A stretch of 64,000 nucleotides of DNA, from contig CM064862.1 in the NCBI GenBank assembly GCA_032719365.1, forward strand, positions 53,907,840 through 53,971,839. Direction: 5' to 3'. Under the pieces are notes generated by a model. That model saw only the letters and a list, made by a program, of their open reading frames with translations. It was not told the DNA's origin and did not search any database. The position numbers were made by a program, and so were the translations under genes. Of this stretch, positions 11,691-24,232 are shown in pieces. The stretch is from Prinsepia uniflora. Taxonomy: Eukaryota > Streptophyta > Magnoliopsida > Rosales > Rosaceae. How positions within the stretch are numbered: position 1 is the stretch's first letter; each line of letters begins with the position of its first letter.

Positions 11691-12765
11691 TTACTATATG
11701 AAAAGACAAAACAAGAAAGATCCAATGAGATAAATATACCATATTTTTCTCATTTTATTAAGTTTTGAGATAAATATACCAAAAGAACTTGACACGTACA
11801 GTTTCGTTTTAAAATAAGTTAGGAGGCTAGTGCATACCTTAGTTTCATACTCGACGCTCGCTTTACTCAAAACCTCAGCCTTAAGCTTTTCTGTCATAGT
11901 TAATGCATTCATCCTCTCCACGTCCGTTTGCAACTCCGCATCCCTCAGCGCCACTGCCTTTGCTGCTTCCACCTCCGCCACTTGCGCCTCCTTTGCCCAC
12001 CCTGCCTTCTTCTTTGCCAGCTCAGCATTCGCCTCCGCCACCTCAGCCTCCCTCACATTCTCATACACCTTCACCTCCGCTTTCACCTTTATCTCCGCCA
12101 TCCTCCCCTCCCCCTCTCTCTTGGTTGAATAGATCTTTGTCTCTGCGTCAATCTTGGCAGCATTTTGCAGCGTCAACCCCTCTCTCTCCTTGGACCCTAT
12201 CTCCCCCTTCTTCTTGGCCTCCGCCACGTCAACCCTCGCCTGGTTGGCCGCCTCCATCTGTGTCTTCTGCCCCAAGTAACTAAAATACTCATGCCCTGGG
12301 ACGTCCACCAACTGTTTGACATTTGCATTATAAAATCAAAAGCCCAAATTGATTGAGTTCCAACTGAACCTTCTCAAACACCTCCTGCTTAAACTCTTTG
12401 GTCCCCTTGAAAACCTCCTCCATGGTCATCGAGGCCGCGAGGACACGTGTTTCGCCCTCGATGATCCCCTGGACAAGCTCCTTGACATGGCTGGAGAGCT
12501 TGTCGTGGCTGGAGATGAGCTTGGCGTACTTTTGGAGGCTTTTGGTGTCGTCGATGCGGGGGCCGATGGTGAACACTGCCGGCAGCAAGAAGGGTAGCTT
12601 CTCGGAGCTCATGGCTTGGACTTCGAATGTGTAATTGACGGGGGACATGTCGAAGATTATGCAGGATTGTCCCGGGAGAATCCATGCCTTCTTTGCGAGC
12701 TTTATGTCGCGGATTCCGATTCCGGTGATCACGAGATACTCGGAAGGGCTTGCTACTCTATACAT

Positions 12766-14989
12766 TGCTGTTAATATTGTTGTTGCTGTGTATACGAGCA
12801 ATAATGAAAGGGGATAGCACACAACAATTTATATACACAAGTAGTAATTAATATTCATAAAAATAAAATTTTGCTAACAATTTATTTTTATTGAATAGAA
12901 TTTTTTGGAAACAGACTCTTATATATATCTTTTTGGAATATTTTGGGTAAATGACATATAAACTCGGTTGATATTGTCAACGGAAAATGTATATTTGTTG
13001 TCAAGAAATTGCATCGTACTTGCTCCTCCAGAGTCCAGCCCCTCCTGCAGCTTTCAAAGCCTGTTTTATCCTCTTCTTTCATGCTCTTGAAATAGTCCAC
13101 GCCGATGATTTTTCCTAATCAAATAGGAGTTGTTTTAGTTTATTGAGCAATTAATTCATATATCCTTACTAACATATAAGTTTATTTAAAAACTTGCATA
13201 TAGAAAAATTAAATTCATAGGTTATTTGAGTAGTCAAATGACTATACAATTTAAAATAGACCATAATTTTTATATAAATTACAATTAATGTCATCCAATT
13301 ATAAACTAATCTAACAACAATCTAAAACACACTTACCAAAATCTATCATGATTTCAACATTATTTTTTATTTTATTTTTTATTATAAGATTATATTGAGG
13401 ATTATGAAAACATTACTCATATTTATATATTTTTTTCACTTGCTCATTTTAAAAATAATATGAATATCTAATCTAACATAAAGTAAGATAATTAAAAGCA
13501 ATAATTTTTCAAAAATACTTTTAAATTTTAAATTTAAAAATTCTTTATCTTCCGATATTAAATAATTTGATTAATTTCGTATAGTTTAAGATTTAATTCT
13601 TGAATTTTGTGCCAAAATTCAAGAATTAAACCCTATATCGTACGATTTTCCACCATCATCTCAAGCCCCCCCACCAAAAAAAAAAATTATATACCCTACC
13701 GTTTAACCCCAGATAATACAAACTTTATTTTTTATTTTATAGAAAAATTCAATTGTAACTATATACAAAAAAATATATATAATATACATATATAATATTT
13801 ATTATATGCATAATATAATAAAGGGCCTAAAAGGCCAAAGAAATCAAACACTAAGGGGCACATGAGGCAAAGAGGACAAAAAAAGTCAATGTTATTTTTA
13901 ATTGCTTAAAGGAATTCTCAATAACCCACTCATTCTCTTTATTGAGATATAAAAGAATAAATGTGGAATTTATTACTTACAAATTCTGTTTAGAGACTTT
14001 TGAATAAATAAAGTTTGAGGTAAGGTCTTATTTAATTTGTTTAATATACAAGGTTTAAAAGTTTTAAATAAAAGTAAAAGTTGTTACGGATGTAACAATG
14101 ATTTACTCTAGTTTATTTACCATACAAACAATAGACAACAGACAATGTCGTACAGTTTGGATATGATCCTAAGAAGTTTATGTACAACATTGTAAAGAAA
14201 AATTATTATTCGATAGTGTCTTATCACGGCATATCTAATTTACATGTTATTAATTTAAAATGATCGATATTTATAAATATTACATCCTAAAATCAGAAAT
14301 TTGAACTCTATCGTCTACTCAAATTAACGTGCATGAATTGAATGCACGCATATGCTTTTTTAAGAGAGTAATATTTATTTTTAGTGAAAAAAAGAGAGTA
14401 ATAAAAAGCTGGCATATATAATAGTTTGGTCCCTAGTTAAGTGAATTACGCATGTTGTATAGAACAAGTATGAAGTTCAAAATTTTCCAGACTTGAGCAA
14501 GGAGAAGGGCAAAATATTTCCCAGGGAACCTGGGTGCAACGGTGAAGGCTTTAAACGTAAATCCGTTTTCTGGAGGAAGAGACTGATTTTGATTCGTTTT
14601 CTGGAATAGTATCGAATAATAGAAAAGATTCTGATTCGGATTACGATGACTTTGGCATTTTATTTAGATACTAACAATTGTAAATTGTACTATGAACACC
14701 CCCGATGACTTTGGCATTTTACGATGACTTTGGCATTTTATTACGATGACTTTGGCTCAAAGTTGGCCAATATTTTGTAATTGATATCAGGAGTTTGTTG
14801 AATGTGAGAGTGAGATGAGTGAAAATCCTCTATGAACTTGGAATTATATATATGTCTGGACCACTAAGTCTTCTACAAAACGAAAGATACTGAGCACCAC
14901 TTAATCATTAAGTGTAGGCGTGAGGTTTTATTTCAACACATCTGTAATATTAATAGGACGTTTGATTCAAATTTTTCAACGTATAGAAA
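12766..14989. other. AT-rich flank upstream of the flotillin pseudogene
   Basis: No intact gene. A short minus-strand coding-like stretch lies at about 12980-13110: IIGVDYFKSMKE in one frame, then after a frame change KQALKAAGGAGLWRSKYDAI and a stop. I do not recognise the protein. Segments at 12840-13040, about 14110-14160 and 14620-14790 have counterparts at 44665-44900, about 44950-45010 and 50140-50270. At 14640-14750 an ACGATGACTTTGGCATTTTA-type motif is repeated three to four times. Confidence 0.55.
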
Positions 14990-15241
14990 AAATTAGTAGG
15001 GACAAAGGGAGGCTAGGTCTCAAAAAGGTTGACTTTAATAAAGTGGCTATGGCTAAATTAGGTTAGAAAATACTTATGGAGCATAAGAACTTGTGGATTT
15101 AGCTAACAAGAGCAAAATACTTGTGAAATACTGACATTTTCTTATGTCCTAAGAAAGCTTCCAACTCCTTTGTTTGGAAAGGAATTCTGGATAATCGTGC
15201 TCTTCTCTTTCGAGGAATTCAATGGATTGTAGGTGATGGTA
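14990..15241 (+). pseudogene. LINE (L1-type) ORF2 fragment, part 1
   Basis: Plus-strand translation resembles the plant LINE region just after the RT palm: GRLGLKKVDFNKVAMAKLG, then SFVWKGILDNRALLFRGIQW and VGDG. Several stops are present. The element is 5'-truncated at about 14990, as is usual for LINEs. Its reading frame continues exactly at 17913-17918 once the solo LTR is removed, giving GDGTYINFWGDNW. Confidence 0.85.
15237..15241. repeat. Target-site duplication TGGTA (left)
   Basis: Matches TGGTA at 17913-17917, flanking the solo LTR. Confidence 0.9.
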
Positions 15242-17912
15242 TGTAATGACCCATCCCGAATTTATGGGATTATCGCGAATTAATTGAGGATTATTGGGAC
15301 TAATCGGGATTAGTCGAGGTGAAATGATGATTTTACCCTTGGAAGGGTAAAATGTTGACTTTTGACCCGAGAGATCAAATGCATGTGGACCGAGATATAT
15401 TACGTAGATCGAGACGATACAAGTTCGTAGACAGGTGGTACGTCAAAAATAGACATCGTACAGAAAAGATACGGGTTTAGAACCGTTTTTCATACTATTC
15501 ACAGTTGCACGAAAATCAAGTTAGTTGACTTTTAGAATTTGAAATTGGGATCCAAAATATCTTCTTTGGACCAATAGATGAGTGGCAAGTGTCACTCATC
15601 CATTGATCCACACACACACATACATGCATCATCATCTCCATTTCTTCATTTTCTTCATCCAAACCCGAAACCCCTTCCCCACCCCCAAACCATCATCTTC
15701 TTCTTCCCTTCTTCGGCCTGAGAGAGAGACAGAGAGGGCTGGAGGACAGAGAGATGGCGAGGGTGGACGGAGGCCAAGGCGGAGGTGGCTGAAAACCATG
15801 AAACAAAGGTAAGCCGTGTGGGTCTTTGGATTTGGGTTTTGATTTTTGCCGTTTTGCATCGAATATAAGCCCATAATCATGTTGTTTGAGGTGAGGGGAG
15901 TGTGTAGAGCCAAGAATGGAAGGTTTTGGACGTCGGGAGTGGCCAAAACGTGGATTCAAAGTTTGGTCAAAACTTTGGAAACTCATATCTTCAAAACCAG
16001 GTACTTTCTCTCAATTTTGGATTCCGATTTGGATTCCTTGACTCGAGTAGATAGATTTCCATATAAAGAAACGTTGGACTTGGTTGAGAATTGAGAGAGT
16101 TATGAAGGTTTCAAAAATTGGACAATAATGGAGATTTTTGGCCGCGAGCTGACGAACCAGAAGACGGGGCACGGTGGCGCCGATCGTCTTCTCCAGCGAG
16201 GATGATGATATCATCAATGACGTCAGCATGTCAGCGTTGACCGTTGTTCGTTGACTTTTCGTTGACCAAACTTTAACCGGCGCGTGAGGGCTCGTGGGCA
16301 CGAATTTTGAGGTGAAACCGGTATTATTCGAAAGATTTTGATGATCTGAATCCAATGGTGGTGGCTTCATGTCGATTAGAGATTGTTTGATATGTCATTT
16401 GGAGGTTTTTAGCCTCGAGAAGCTTGTTTGGGACGCATTCTCGATTCCGGGAGTTTTGAGGGTTTTTGGTATAGACTTGTATATGTTGTTAGTGACATTC
16501 GAATTTGATTTGGACAGGTTTGCAAGTTCCGAAGATTGTGGATTAGCCTCGGATTAGCTTACGGCACGGATTGTGAGTGCGCAACATGGATGGTCTGTGA
16601 GTGGACTTTGCATTCTAAATGATGCATAACTGTTTTATATGTTTTGTGAACATGGTTTTAGAGGCACTGATTGCATATGATTTGAATATGATTTGGTATT
16701 TTCGTAGAAAATGGTATATTGCACGTATTTCGATATTTTTATTTTATGTGATACTTTGGGCTTAGGCCGAGTTTTCTACGTGCATGTGATTTCAATGATT
16801 TGAATGATTTCACGGAGATGCGTGAAATTGAGGATTTGATTATCGGTTTTGAATGATTTCATGAAGATGCGTGAAATGCTATTTCGGGCTTGAGACGCAG
16901 TTGGATATTGACCTTGACTTGGATTATAGTCAAAGGTGATTTTGAATAAAGATTTGAATATTGAAATGGTTTTCGGATTTGGAAATAATGTTCGAGCTTG
17001 TGTCCCAATTGATTTATGGTTTGACTTAAAGTATAGTCAAACGTGATATATGAGGCTTGTGACCCAGTTCTGATTTATGAAATGTTATGTCGGGCTTGTG
17101 ACCCAATTCATGATATATTGGGCTTGTGACCCTATTGAGATGATACCTTGGGCTTGTGACCCTATTGAGATGATATTCTAGGTTTGTGACCTCGTTGAGA
17201 TTTGGTTTTGGGCTGAGACCCTACTGAGGAAATGGTTTTGATTGATAAATATTTTTACTGAGACCATTCTTTGTAGGTTGATACAGCTCCGACGTGAATA
17301 TATTTCCCTGGAGAGGGAGAGGTCCCGACGGCCTCTGGGATGGGATGTGTTCGACCCAGGAATGCTGATGTTATAAGAGATCGATCGTTGATATGTTCAC
17401 GACGATATGTGGAACGTCGACCGGTGATATGTTCACGATGACGTGCTCGAACTTGTGCTATCCTCGAGCTATGTGCACACGTTTTTTGGATTTCGTGACT
17501 GATGATGATGAGATGTGACAGATGGTTTTCACTAGTATTGATTTGAGAAGCATTTTTCACCAATTACGAATTTGAAAAGCAAAATGATTTGATTTTAAGA
17601 AAGTATTTGAGATACTTGTTTTCTGATGCATGCATGTTTTACGGGAAGGGTATAAATGTCTTTTCGTGAAATGGCTTTATAAATTGTTTATTTTGTCCAC
17701 TCATAGGTTTTATGGTTTTTGATACCCTTCAAGTTGATCGCGGATGAGGGTTGTAGCAAGGACCGAGACATCACATGTCATTGCATACTCTGGAAATCAC
17801 TACGCACTTTGGAAACCCCTGTTACAGATTTATCCCTGGTCTGACACGGGGTGTCAGACGGGATCAGGGCACATCCCACGATAATCCACGGGGATTGAGA
17901 TGAGTCATGTCA
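15242..17912 (+). mobile_element. Solo LTR, LARD family, inserted in the LINE
   Basis: A 2,671-bp LTR with ends TGTAATGACCC and GAGTCATGTCA, flanked by TSD TGGTA. No PBS or internal domain remains, so it is a solo LTR from LTR-LTR recombination. A pyrimidine-rich leader (about 15640-15720) is followed by a donor-like AAAG|GTAAGCC (GT at 15809) and an acceptor-like TTTGGACAG (AG at 16516-16517). A tandem array of GGGCTTGTGACCC-type units lies at about 17000-17230. The short ORFs are not supported as genes. Confidence 0.92.
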
Positions 17913-17917
17913 TGGTA

Positions 17918-18328
17918 CCTATATTAACTTTTGGGGTGATAATTGGGCTTTCCCTCTTGCAAAATTTATGGATCAGCAACAACTTCAACACCTTTATTGG
18001 ACTCTAACTATTGATAAAGTTATTGGTAATGGAAAATGGAATATCAATGCTCTCAATACTCTTTTTCCTATTAATCTTGTGAAATCTATCCTAAATATTC
18101 CTTTGCTTCTCCCTAACTCCTCGCAGGAAGATAAGCTTGTTTAGGGACCCAACCCAAAGGAAACTTTCTCAATTAAGTCTGTTGTTCTGCTCTTGGGGGA
18201 AAATCAAGACTTCCACCATTGCGCCAAGTTGATGAACAAGATCTGGAAATTAATGATTCCTCACAAGGCCTACTTCTTTGCTTGACTTCTCGTCCAAGGT
18301 TACCTGAACACTAGGGGAAGACTTAATA
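17918..18328 (+). pseudogene. LINE ORF2 fragment, part 2 (zf-RVT region)
   Basis: Continues the LINE after the solo LTR: NFWGDNWAFPLAKFMDQQQ, then NIPLLLPNSSQEDKLV, GPNPKETFSIKSV, and IPHKAYFFAxLLVQGYLNTR. The last two are hallmarks of the plant LINE zinc-binding region after RT. In-frame stops (TAG after KLV, TGA in FFA-LLV) show decay. It is broken at 18328 by the next LTR. Confidence 0.88.
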
Positions 18329-20300
18329 TTTAACAACTTAGACATTTGAGGAAAATAAAAGTTGGGAAAATCTGGGTAAAATGACGATTTTTCCCTATTA
18401 AGTAAAATAGTCTAATTTTTTATATGGTCATCTTTTAGGTATTTTAAGAGTAATGTCACATAAATCTCAGTATCCTGAGTCCGTAGATAGTCAGTACGCT
18501 GAAATCGGAGATCGTATGAGTTTCATACGAGTCAAAAATGAATGAGGGGTATTTTGATAATTTTGGCATAAATGGAAACTTGGTCATTTTACATGGCAGC
18601 TCTAGGGTAGTCTAGAAAATTCTGATTTTCCCCTTCTATCCTCCTTCCACTGGCTTTCCCATGTCTATATATTTGTAGTTTGAGAAATGTGGTGGGCTTT
18701 TGGTAAGGAGAAACCAAAAGTGGGGAAAAACTCACATGTTTAACCAACAATCCCAAACGTGAAGGAAAACAAGAGAGAAAAGGGAAAGAATCAAGGAGAA
18801 ACGGAAAGTGAGGAAGAGGGGAGAAAATCAGCTTGAAACCAGTGAAGGAGAAAGGGAAAACGGTGGAAGAAAAACCAAGATAAATGAGTCTTTACTTCTG
18901 GTTTCCATTTCTAGGCCAGGAAGCATAGAAAACGATGCCCCTGGAGTTTGTACGACCCAATAGAGACAAGAATGAAGGATTTCAGACACAAAGATACTAC
19001 TGGACTGCTCTTGGACTCCATGACCAAGAGCTTGAAGCTTGAACTATGATTTTGAGGTAAGATGATATGACTTTGAATCCACAGATCGATTCCTGAGTAA
19101 TTATGTTTAGGTTTTTAGAACTTAAAAAAGGGACGGAAATAACATGTTTTGGAACCAGGTCAAATCGCGGGTTGGATGACCCGATAACCAGGAATTCGGG
19201 TCGAGACTGAGGTTTATAGTGATGAATAGTGCCCTTGCGCGTGAAGCCCACTTGCAGAGACTTTGAACGGCGTGTGTAGGCATGTGGATCTGATTTTGGG
19301 AATCCGTCCAACATGTGTGTTCTTGTAATTGACGTTCGAGTCCAATGGTACAGTTTTCGAGGCGATCGGGCATCGTCGCATGGCAGTTTTTATTGTTCGA
19401 AGGTCTAGTTTTAATCCATTTAAAAATTTGGGAAAATTAAGGGATTAAAGTGTGAATTATTTGGATGATAAGTGGCCCTAAAAATGAATTATGACATATA
19501 GGAGAGATTTTGGTAATCACGAAAATACGTGCAAACTAGTATCAAACTACGTGGATAGAGTGTGAGTAGACTTTTCTTTCCTTAAAATCCTTATCTATGC
19601 ATATTTAATTGTTTTAAATGTTTTTCTATGTGACGTTGGTGATTTTCGATTTTTTATGAAATTCGTGTGATTTTGGGTGAATTTAAAAATTAATTGAATT
19701 GTACGTTGTCTGAGGAATTTACTTATGTCGTATTTTGAGTTTATGCTATGTTTTGAAATTGGTTTTCGAATCAATATAAATTTCGTACATGATTTGGGAG
19801 ATATTTTTTTTGGTGGGATTTTTACATGATTTGTGATGATTTTATGGATTACATTAATGGCACGAATTACGAGGTTTGACATAACTTGTGTTTTGGGCTT
19901 GGGCCTTGGGTTTTGAATTGTGGTCTTGGTTGAAAATGCTTTATGTGTGGTATAAAGTATATTTCTTGATATGGGTAATTTTTGGGTGATTTTACGGGAA
20001 CTGTTTAGCGCATGTTTTGCGAGGGAATTGCATATGTGGTATTCTGGATATATTGGAATTTATGTTCGGATTTGGAGCATGATATGAATATATGTTTTCT
20101 CATTATTTGATATGTGATATGTTGTGAGGTGGAAACCCTCCACGGGATGCCGAGTTTGGTTGGTCAGTCTTAGACGTCGAGGTAAAACTCATTTTCCCGA
20201 GACTAGGTAGTTTCAGACGTCGAGGTAAAACTCCTGTTTCTTGAGATTGATGTTGGACAACTTAGATGTTGAGGTAAATCTCATTTTCCTGAGTCGATCC
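18329..20300 (+). mobile_element. LTR (LARD family) inserted in the LINE, left part
   Basis: Starts TTTAACAACTTAG, a decayed TGTAACAACC end, and continues at 43207-43751 after nested LARD B. Together the parts make about 2.5 kb with no internal domain, so it is probably a solo LTR. Flanks TAATA (18324-18328) and TCATA (43752-43756) are a plausible TSD with one mismatch. A donor-like GAG|GTAAGATG lies near 19055. A tandem AGACGTCGAGGTAAAACTC array lies at 20170-20290 and continues at 43215. Confidence 0.8.
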
Positions 20301-23300
20301 TGACACGACCCATCCCAATCCTCCATAGATTAACGCGGAATATTTCATGCTCCCGTTTGACACCCCGTGCTAGACCAAGGATACACTTAACCCTCTCGAG
20401 GCTTCCAGAGTGCGCTAGGATCTGTGGCGGTATGTGATATCTCGGTCTCTGTTACAGCCTGCATCCGCGATCAACTTGAAGGATATTAAAAACGGTAAAA
20501 GCTGTGAGTGCACGAAAATAACAGTTTATAAAACCATTTCACGAAAAGAAATTTATACACTTCATTAAAAGCATGCATGCATCAGAAAACCAGTTATAAC
20601 AACCACTTTGTTTAAATCAAATCATATAGCTTTTCAAATTAAACTCAGTGAAATATAGTGGGTTCTCAGCCCAAAATCAAAACATATGGGGTCTTTTCCC
20701 AAATCAGTAAAATACAAAATAAACAATCCTTGGAATCCCAGATGCCTGACATCCCAAATGTCTAATCAATAATGTCACGCTCCAAGGCTACGCGTGCCAC
20801 TCGTGGTCTCAAGTCCGAGTCTTTCCCCAGGATCGACCATTGTCCGGGACGACATCATAATGATGTGCCTTCCCCGAATCCTATCCTGGGGTGATATCAA
20901 TATCTAGCAATCCTAATCCTGAGCCACTCCTTGAAGCGGCCCCTCCCAGGAAATACTACATGACTACTCTAGGATACTACGAGACGTCTAGAGGAGACAA
21001 TCCACATATAAGGATGGTATATTAAACCGTAATCAAACCAATGAAAATCATTGTAAAATCATTTCTACCTCGAATCCAGTCTAAAGTATTTAAACAGGGT
21101 CTCAGCTCGAGTTATAGTTTTCACAAACCGTTTCTACAAATCAGGATTCCCTGAATCTGATCCAATCCAAATCTCAATAAGGACTGAAACCCTAATCCAA
21201 ATCTCATAGGCACTCAACCTAAAATCAACTCAATAGTGTCTCAAGTCCGGTATCTCATTTCATAAACCATAACTGGGACTCATGCCTGATATCATAAACC
21301 AATTAAGCCTCAAGCTTGATATCGCATAAATCAACGGGGCCTCAAGCCCGGGATAATATTTCCAAATTTGAAATCATTTTCTCATTAAAATCATTTGAAA
21401 ACACAAGCACGTATAAAACCCTAGCCTAAGCCCAAGATACAACATAAAGCATAAATGTAACGACCCGTCCCAAATTTCATGATTAGATTAGTGACTAATC
21501 ACGATTAGTGAGGTTAATCCGTGATTAGTAGAGAGAAATCGGACGAACGATGCGAAATGACCGTTTTTCCCCTAGGCGTGGCCAAAACGTTGACTTTATG
21601 GGAACCGGCATGAACTTTGGAAAGGTCATTGTGGTTCATGACGGTTTATGGGAACCGGCATGAACCCTTGTCAGATCATTATGGTACATGACGGTTTATG
21701 GGAACCGGCATGAACCCTTGTTATGGATGTTATGGATCATTACGGTTCAAGGGAACCGGGCATGAATGTTTATGTTATGTATATATATGTTCATATACCT
21801 TCCTTTACTTGTTCTTCTATCTCCTCCGGGGAGGGTCGTTGGCCTGGGTGGACCCCGGAGTAGTCACGGAGCACCGACTGAGTGGAGTCACCCCCCAGTT
21901 GGGTTCCTTACTCTCAGGAAGGCTATGATTACTATTACCTCGGGTAGGGTCAGTGGTCTGCGGACATTGATCTTGACTTTGAGAAGACTCGGATTGAGAC
22001 CTGGGTAGCACGCGCGTAGCTTTGGAAACTGTGACAGGATTGGTTGTGTGAATTATATGTATATGTGATGTATGCTATATATGATATATGATGTGTGTTT
22101 ACACAGGTTTTGGGCAGTGGCCCGTATGGTTAGTTTCTTATGATTTGGGCTGAGTCACTTATGGATTTGGGCTGAGTCTCTTATGGATTTGGGCAGTGGC
22201 CCGTGTACTTGATTTCATTATGGTTTTTCTGGATAAATGGTTTTCGAATGCATGCATGCTTTTTAGTGAAGGGTACAAATGTCTTCTCGTTAAAATGTTT
22301 TTATAAACTCTTGTTTTGTCCACTCACAGTTTTTAATGTTTTGTCTGCCCTTCAGGTTGACATTGGATGTGGACTGTAGCAGAGACCGAGATATCACATA
22401 CCTCCTCCGGATCCTGGCGTACTCTGATAGCCCGGGAGGGCAAAGGTCGAAAATATCCCTTGTCTGACACTCCGTGTCAGACGGGAGCAGGGTCACCCCA
22501 CGTTAATCCCGGGGGGATTGGGATGGGTCCTGTCAATAAATATCAAAATACGTGCAATACCACTTTTGATTGAAATACTAAAACACCAGAAATCATATAT
22601 ATGTAAACCATATGAACTCAAGGCATCTCAAATCACGTACATAAAAAATATAAAATAGTTATGCATGCATTATATTTAGAAATCAAATGTCGACTCACAG
22701 ACTGTCCAAGCTGCGCGCCTACTAGCTGTGCCGTAAGCCACTCTAGGCTACACTAAACTCTCTGGGTCGTTCGTACCTGCCCAAAACACAAATAAAGGTC
22801 ACTACCAACCTAGACAAGTTCAAATAAAAAACCATCAAAACTCCTGGAAAATTCAACGTGTCCCGAACACGCATCCCTAGGACAAAAATCTCAATTTGAC
22901 CAACCTAACGATCTCTGATCGACTTGAAACCACCACCATTGGATTCAGATCATCGAAACCTTTTGAATGGGACTGGTTTCACCTCGAAATTCGTGTCCAA
23001 GTGCCCCAAGCTCCGATCAAAGTTCCCAATCAACTCTGGTCAAAGTCAACACTCACGTCAACTTGACAGGTCTGACATATTTCAAGTCTGACATGTGCCA
23101 CATGTTAGCCGCTGATTGGTCCACGGGTCCTGCCATGTGTCCACTGGAACCCTTAATAGCCTACCACGTGGCACCACCCGATTGGTCCACGAAGTCTAAC
23201 ATGTCAGTGTTGACCGTACCTGACAACTGCCATGTGGCAACACCCCATTGGCCACGTGGCCTGGCACCTCTAACAGATGATGACGTCACCTACTAACTTC

Positions 23301-24232
23301 ATCATCGTCTACCTCTCGACGGGTCGACTTAGTTTACTGTAACAGGTCGACCAGACCCGCGACTTGACCCGACCGTATCTCAGTCGTCCGGCCACCAAAT
23401 CGTGCCATTTTTTATCACTAGACTCGTCTCGATCCCTAGAAGAGTTCTATGACCTCAAAACAGGAGAAAAAGTCTAGATATTTACCTCCCAAGCTTGAGT
23501 AGTGACCGTCACCTGCAATCGTGCTTTCCCGTCAATTGCGGCAGCCTTAGCCCTCCATTCTTGGTTCCTCAGCCTCGCAAGGACCCAATGAACAAGTTTT
23601 GATCATTAGAAACATCCAACAAACCCCCTAAACTCGAACTCAAATTTTGAACTCAAAAACTCACCTCCTTGGTTTTCTAGCCACCGTGCACAGTTCTCCA
23701 AACTGTTGCCACCGCCGTGATCATCTCCCCTCACTCTCTCACTTCCCTTCTTACACCAGCTGTAGAGAATGAAGATTGGTCAAGGTGTGTGTGCGTTTTG
23801 GGGTGGGTTCTTTGGGGTTTTGGGTAAACACACACAAAGGAAACAAGGAAGATGAAAATATTGGATCCCAAAACATGGGTATATGGCCCAATCAGATGAG
23901 TGAAACTTGTCACTCATCCATTGGTCCTCCTAGATTTTGACCCTATCCAAATCTGACATTTGTACACTTTCCTATCAAAACGTGAATAGCGCTATTTTTC
24001 TTCCGTGAACCATAACTTCTCCGTCCGACGTCCAAATTTGACGTGACGCCTGTCTACGGACTCATAATATCCCGATCTATGTAACTGTACTCGGAAACAT
24101 TTTACCCTTTCTAGGGGTAAAATCGTCATTTCACACCGACCGTCTGAAAAATCCTCGACTAATTCCCGGTTAGTCCCGATAATCCTTAACTAGTCCTTAA
24201 TTAATCCTGTGAACTCGGGATAGGTTGTTACA
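20301..24232 (-). mobile_element. 3' LTR of LARD B (interrupted)
   Basis: Minus orientation, plus-strand ends TGACACGACCC and GGTTGTTACA. Subtracting the solo LTR and TSD at 21456-22540 leaves about 2.85 kb, close to the 2.83 kb of the partner LTR (27753-29909 plus 42532-43201). The two are clearly alike along their length. TSD candidates are GATCC (20296-20300) and GGTCC (43202-43206), with one mismatch. Confidence 0.88.
21456..22535 (+). mobile_element. Short solo LTR (1,080 bp) inside LARD B
   Basis: Ends are TGTAACGACCC and GGGTCCTGTCA, with TSD ATAAA at 21451-21455 and 22536-22540. The partner LTR has the empty site near 28905 (AGCATAAATCTCGAAC). It is much shorter than its relatives. 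It contains about three 50-55 bp tandem units with GGGAACCGGCATGAAC at 21598-21770, and GGGCAGTGGCCCG-type units at about 22108-22205. Confidence 0.92.

Larger units (their letters stand above)
9548..12765 (-). pseudogene. Flotillin-like protein pseudogene
   Basis: Plant flotillins are SPFH/band-7 membrane-microdomain scaffold proteins. The first part (12765 to about 11840) starts MYRVASPSEYLVITG, then KKAWILPGQSC, SPVNYTFEVQAMS and HVKELVQGIIEGETRVLAAS, followed by an Ala/Glu-rich coiled coil (AEVAEANAELAKKKAG). A GTATGC donor follows ...YETK. The second exon, from about 10077, resumes VQEANWELYNKQ and ends VAGVYKMLPPLF, HEQTG, PPAWMGTLS and a stop at 9548-9550. Length matches the usual roughly 480 aa. 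Three frameshifts break it: an extra base in an A run at 12332-12335, one near 10010 (after ILYQ) and one near 9855 (before GGNYAS). Start 12765 is chosen because family members begin MYKVA/MYRVA; the in-frame ATG at 12822 adds an unlikely hydrophobic leader. The frameshifts could in principle be sequencing errors, but three in one gene favours a pseudogene. The intron is about 1.76 kb and carries a MITE. Confidence 0.9.

Noticed and set aside
11903..12283. Plus-strand Pro/Ser-rich ORFs opposite flotillin exon 1
   Set aside because: They are antisense shadows of the Ala/Glu-rich coiled coil of flotillin; low complexity and no motif.
12766..12822. N-terminal extension of flotillin from the upstream ATG at 12822
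   Set aside because: It adds a hydrophobic leader not found in the family, whose members start MYKVA/MYRVA, matching the ATG at 12765.
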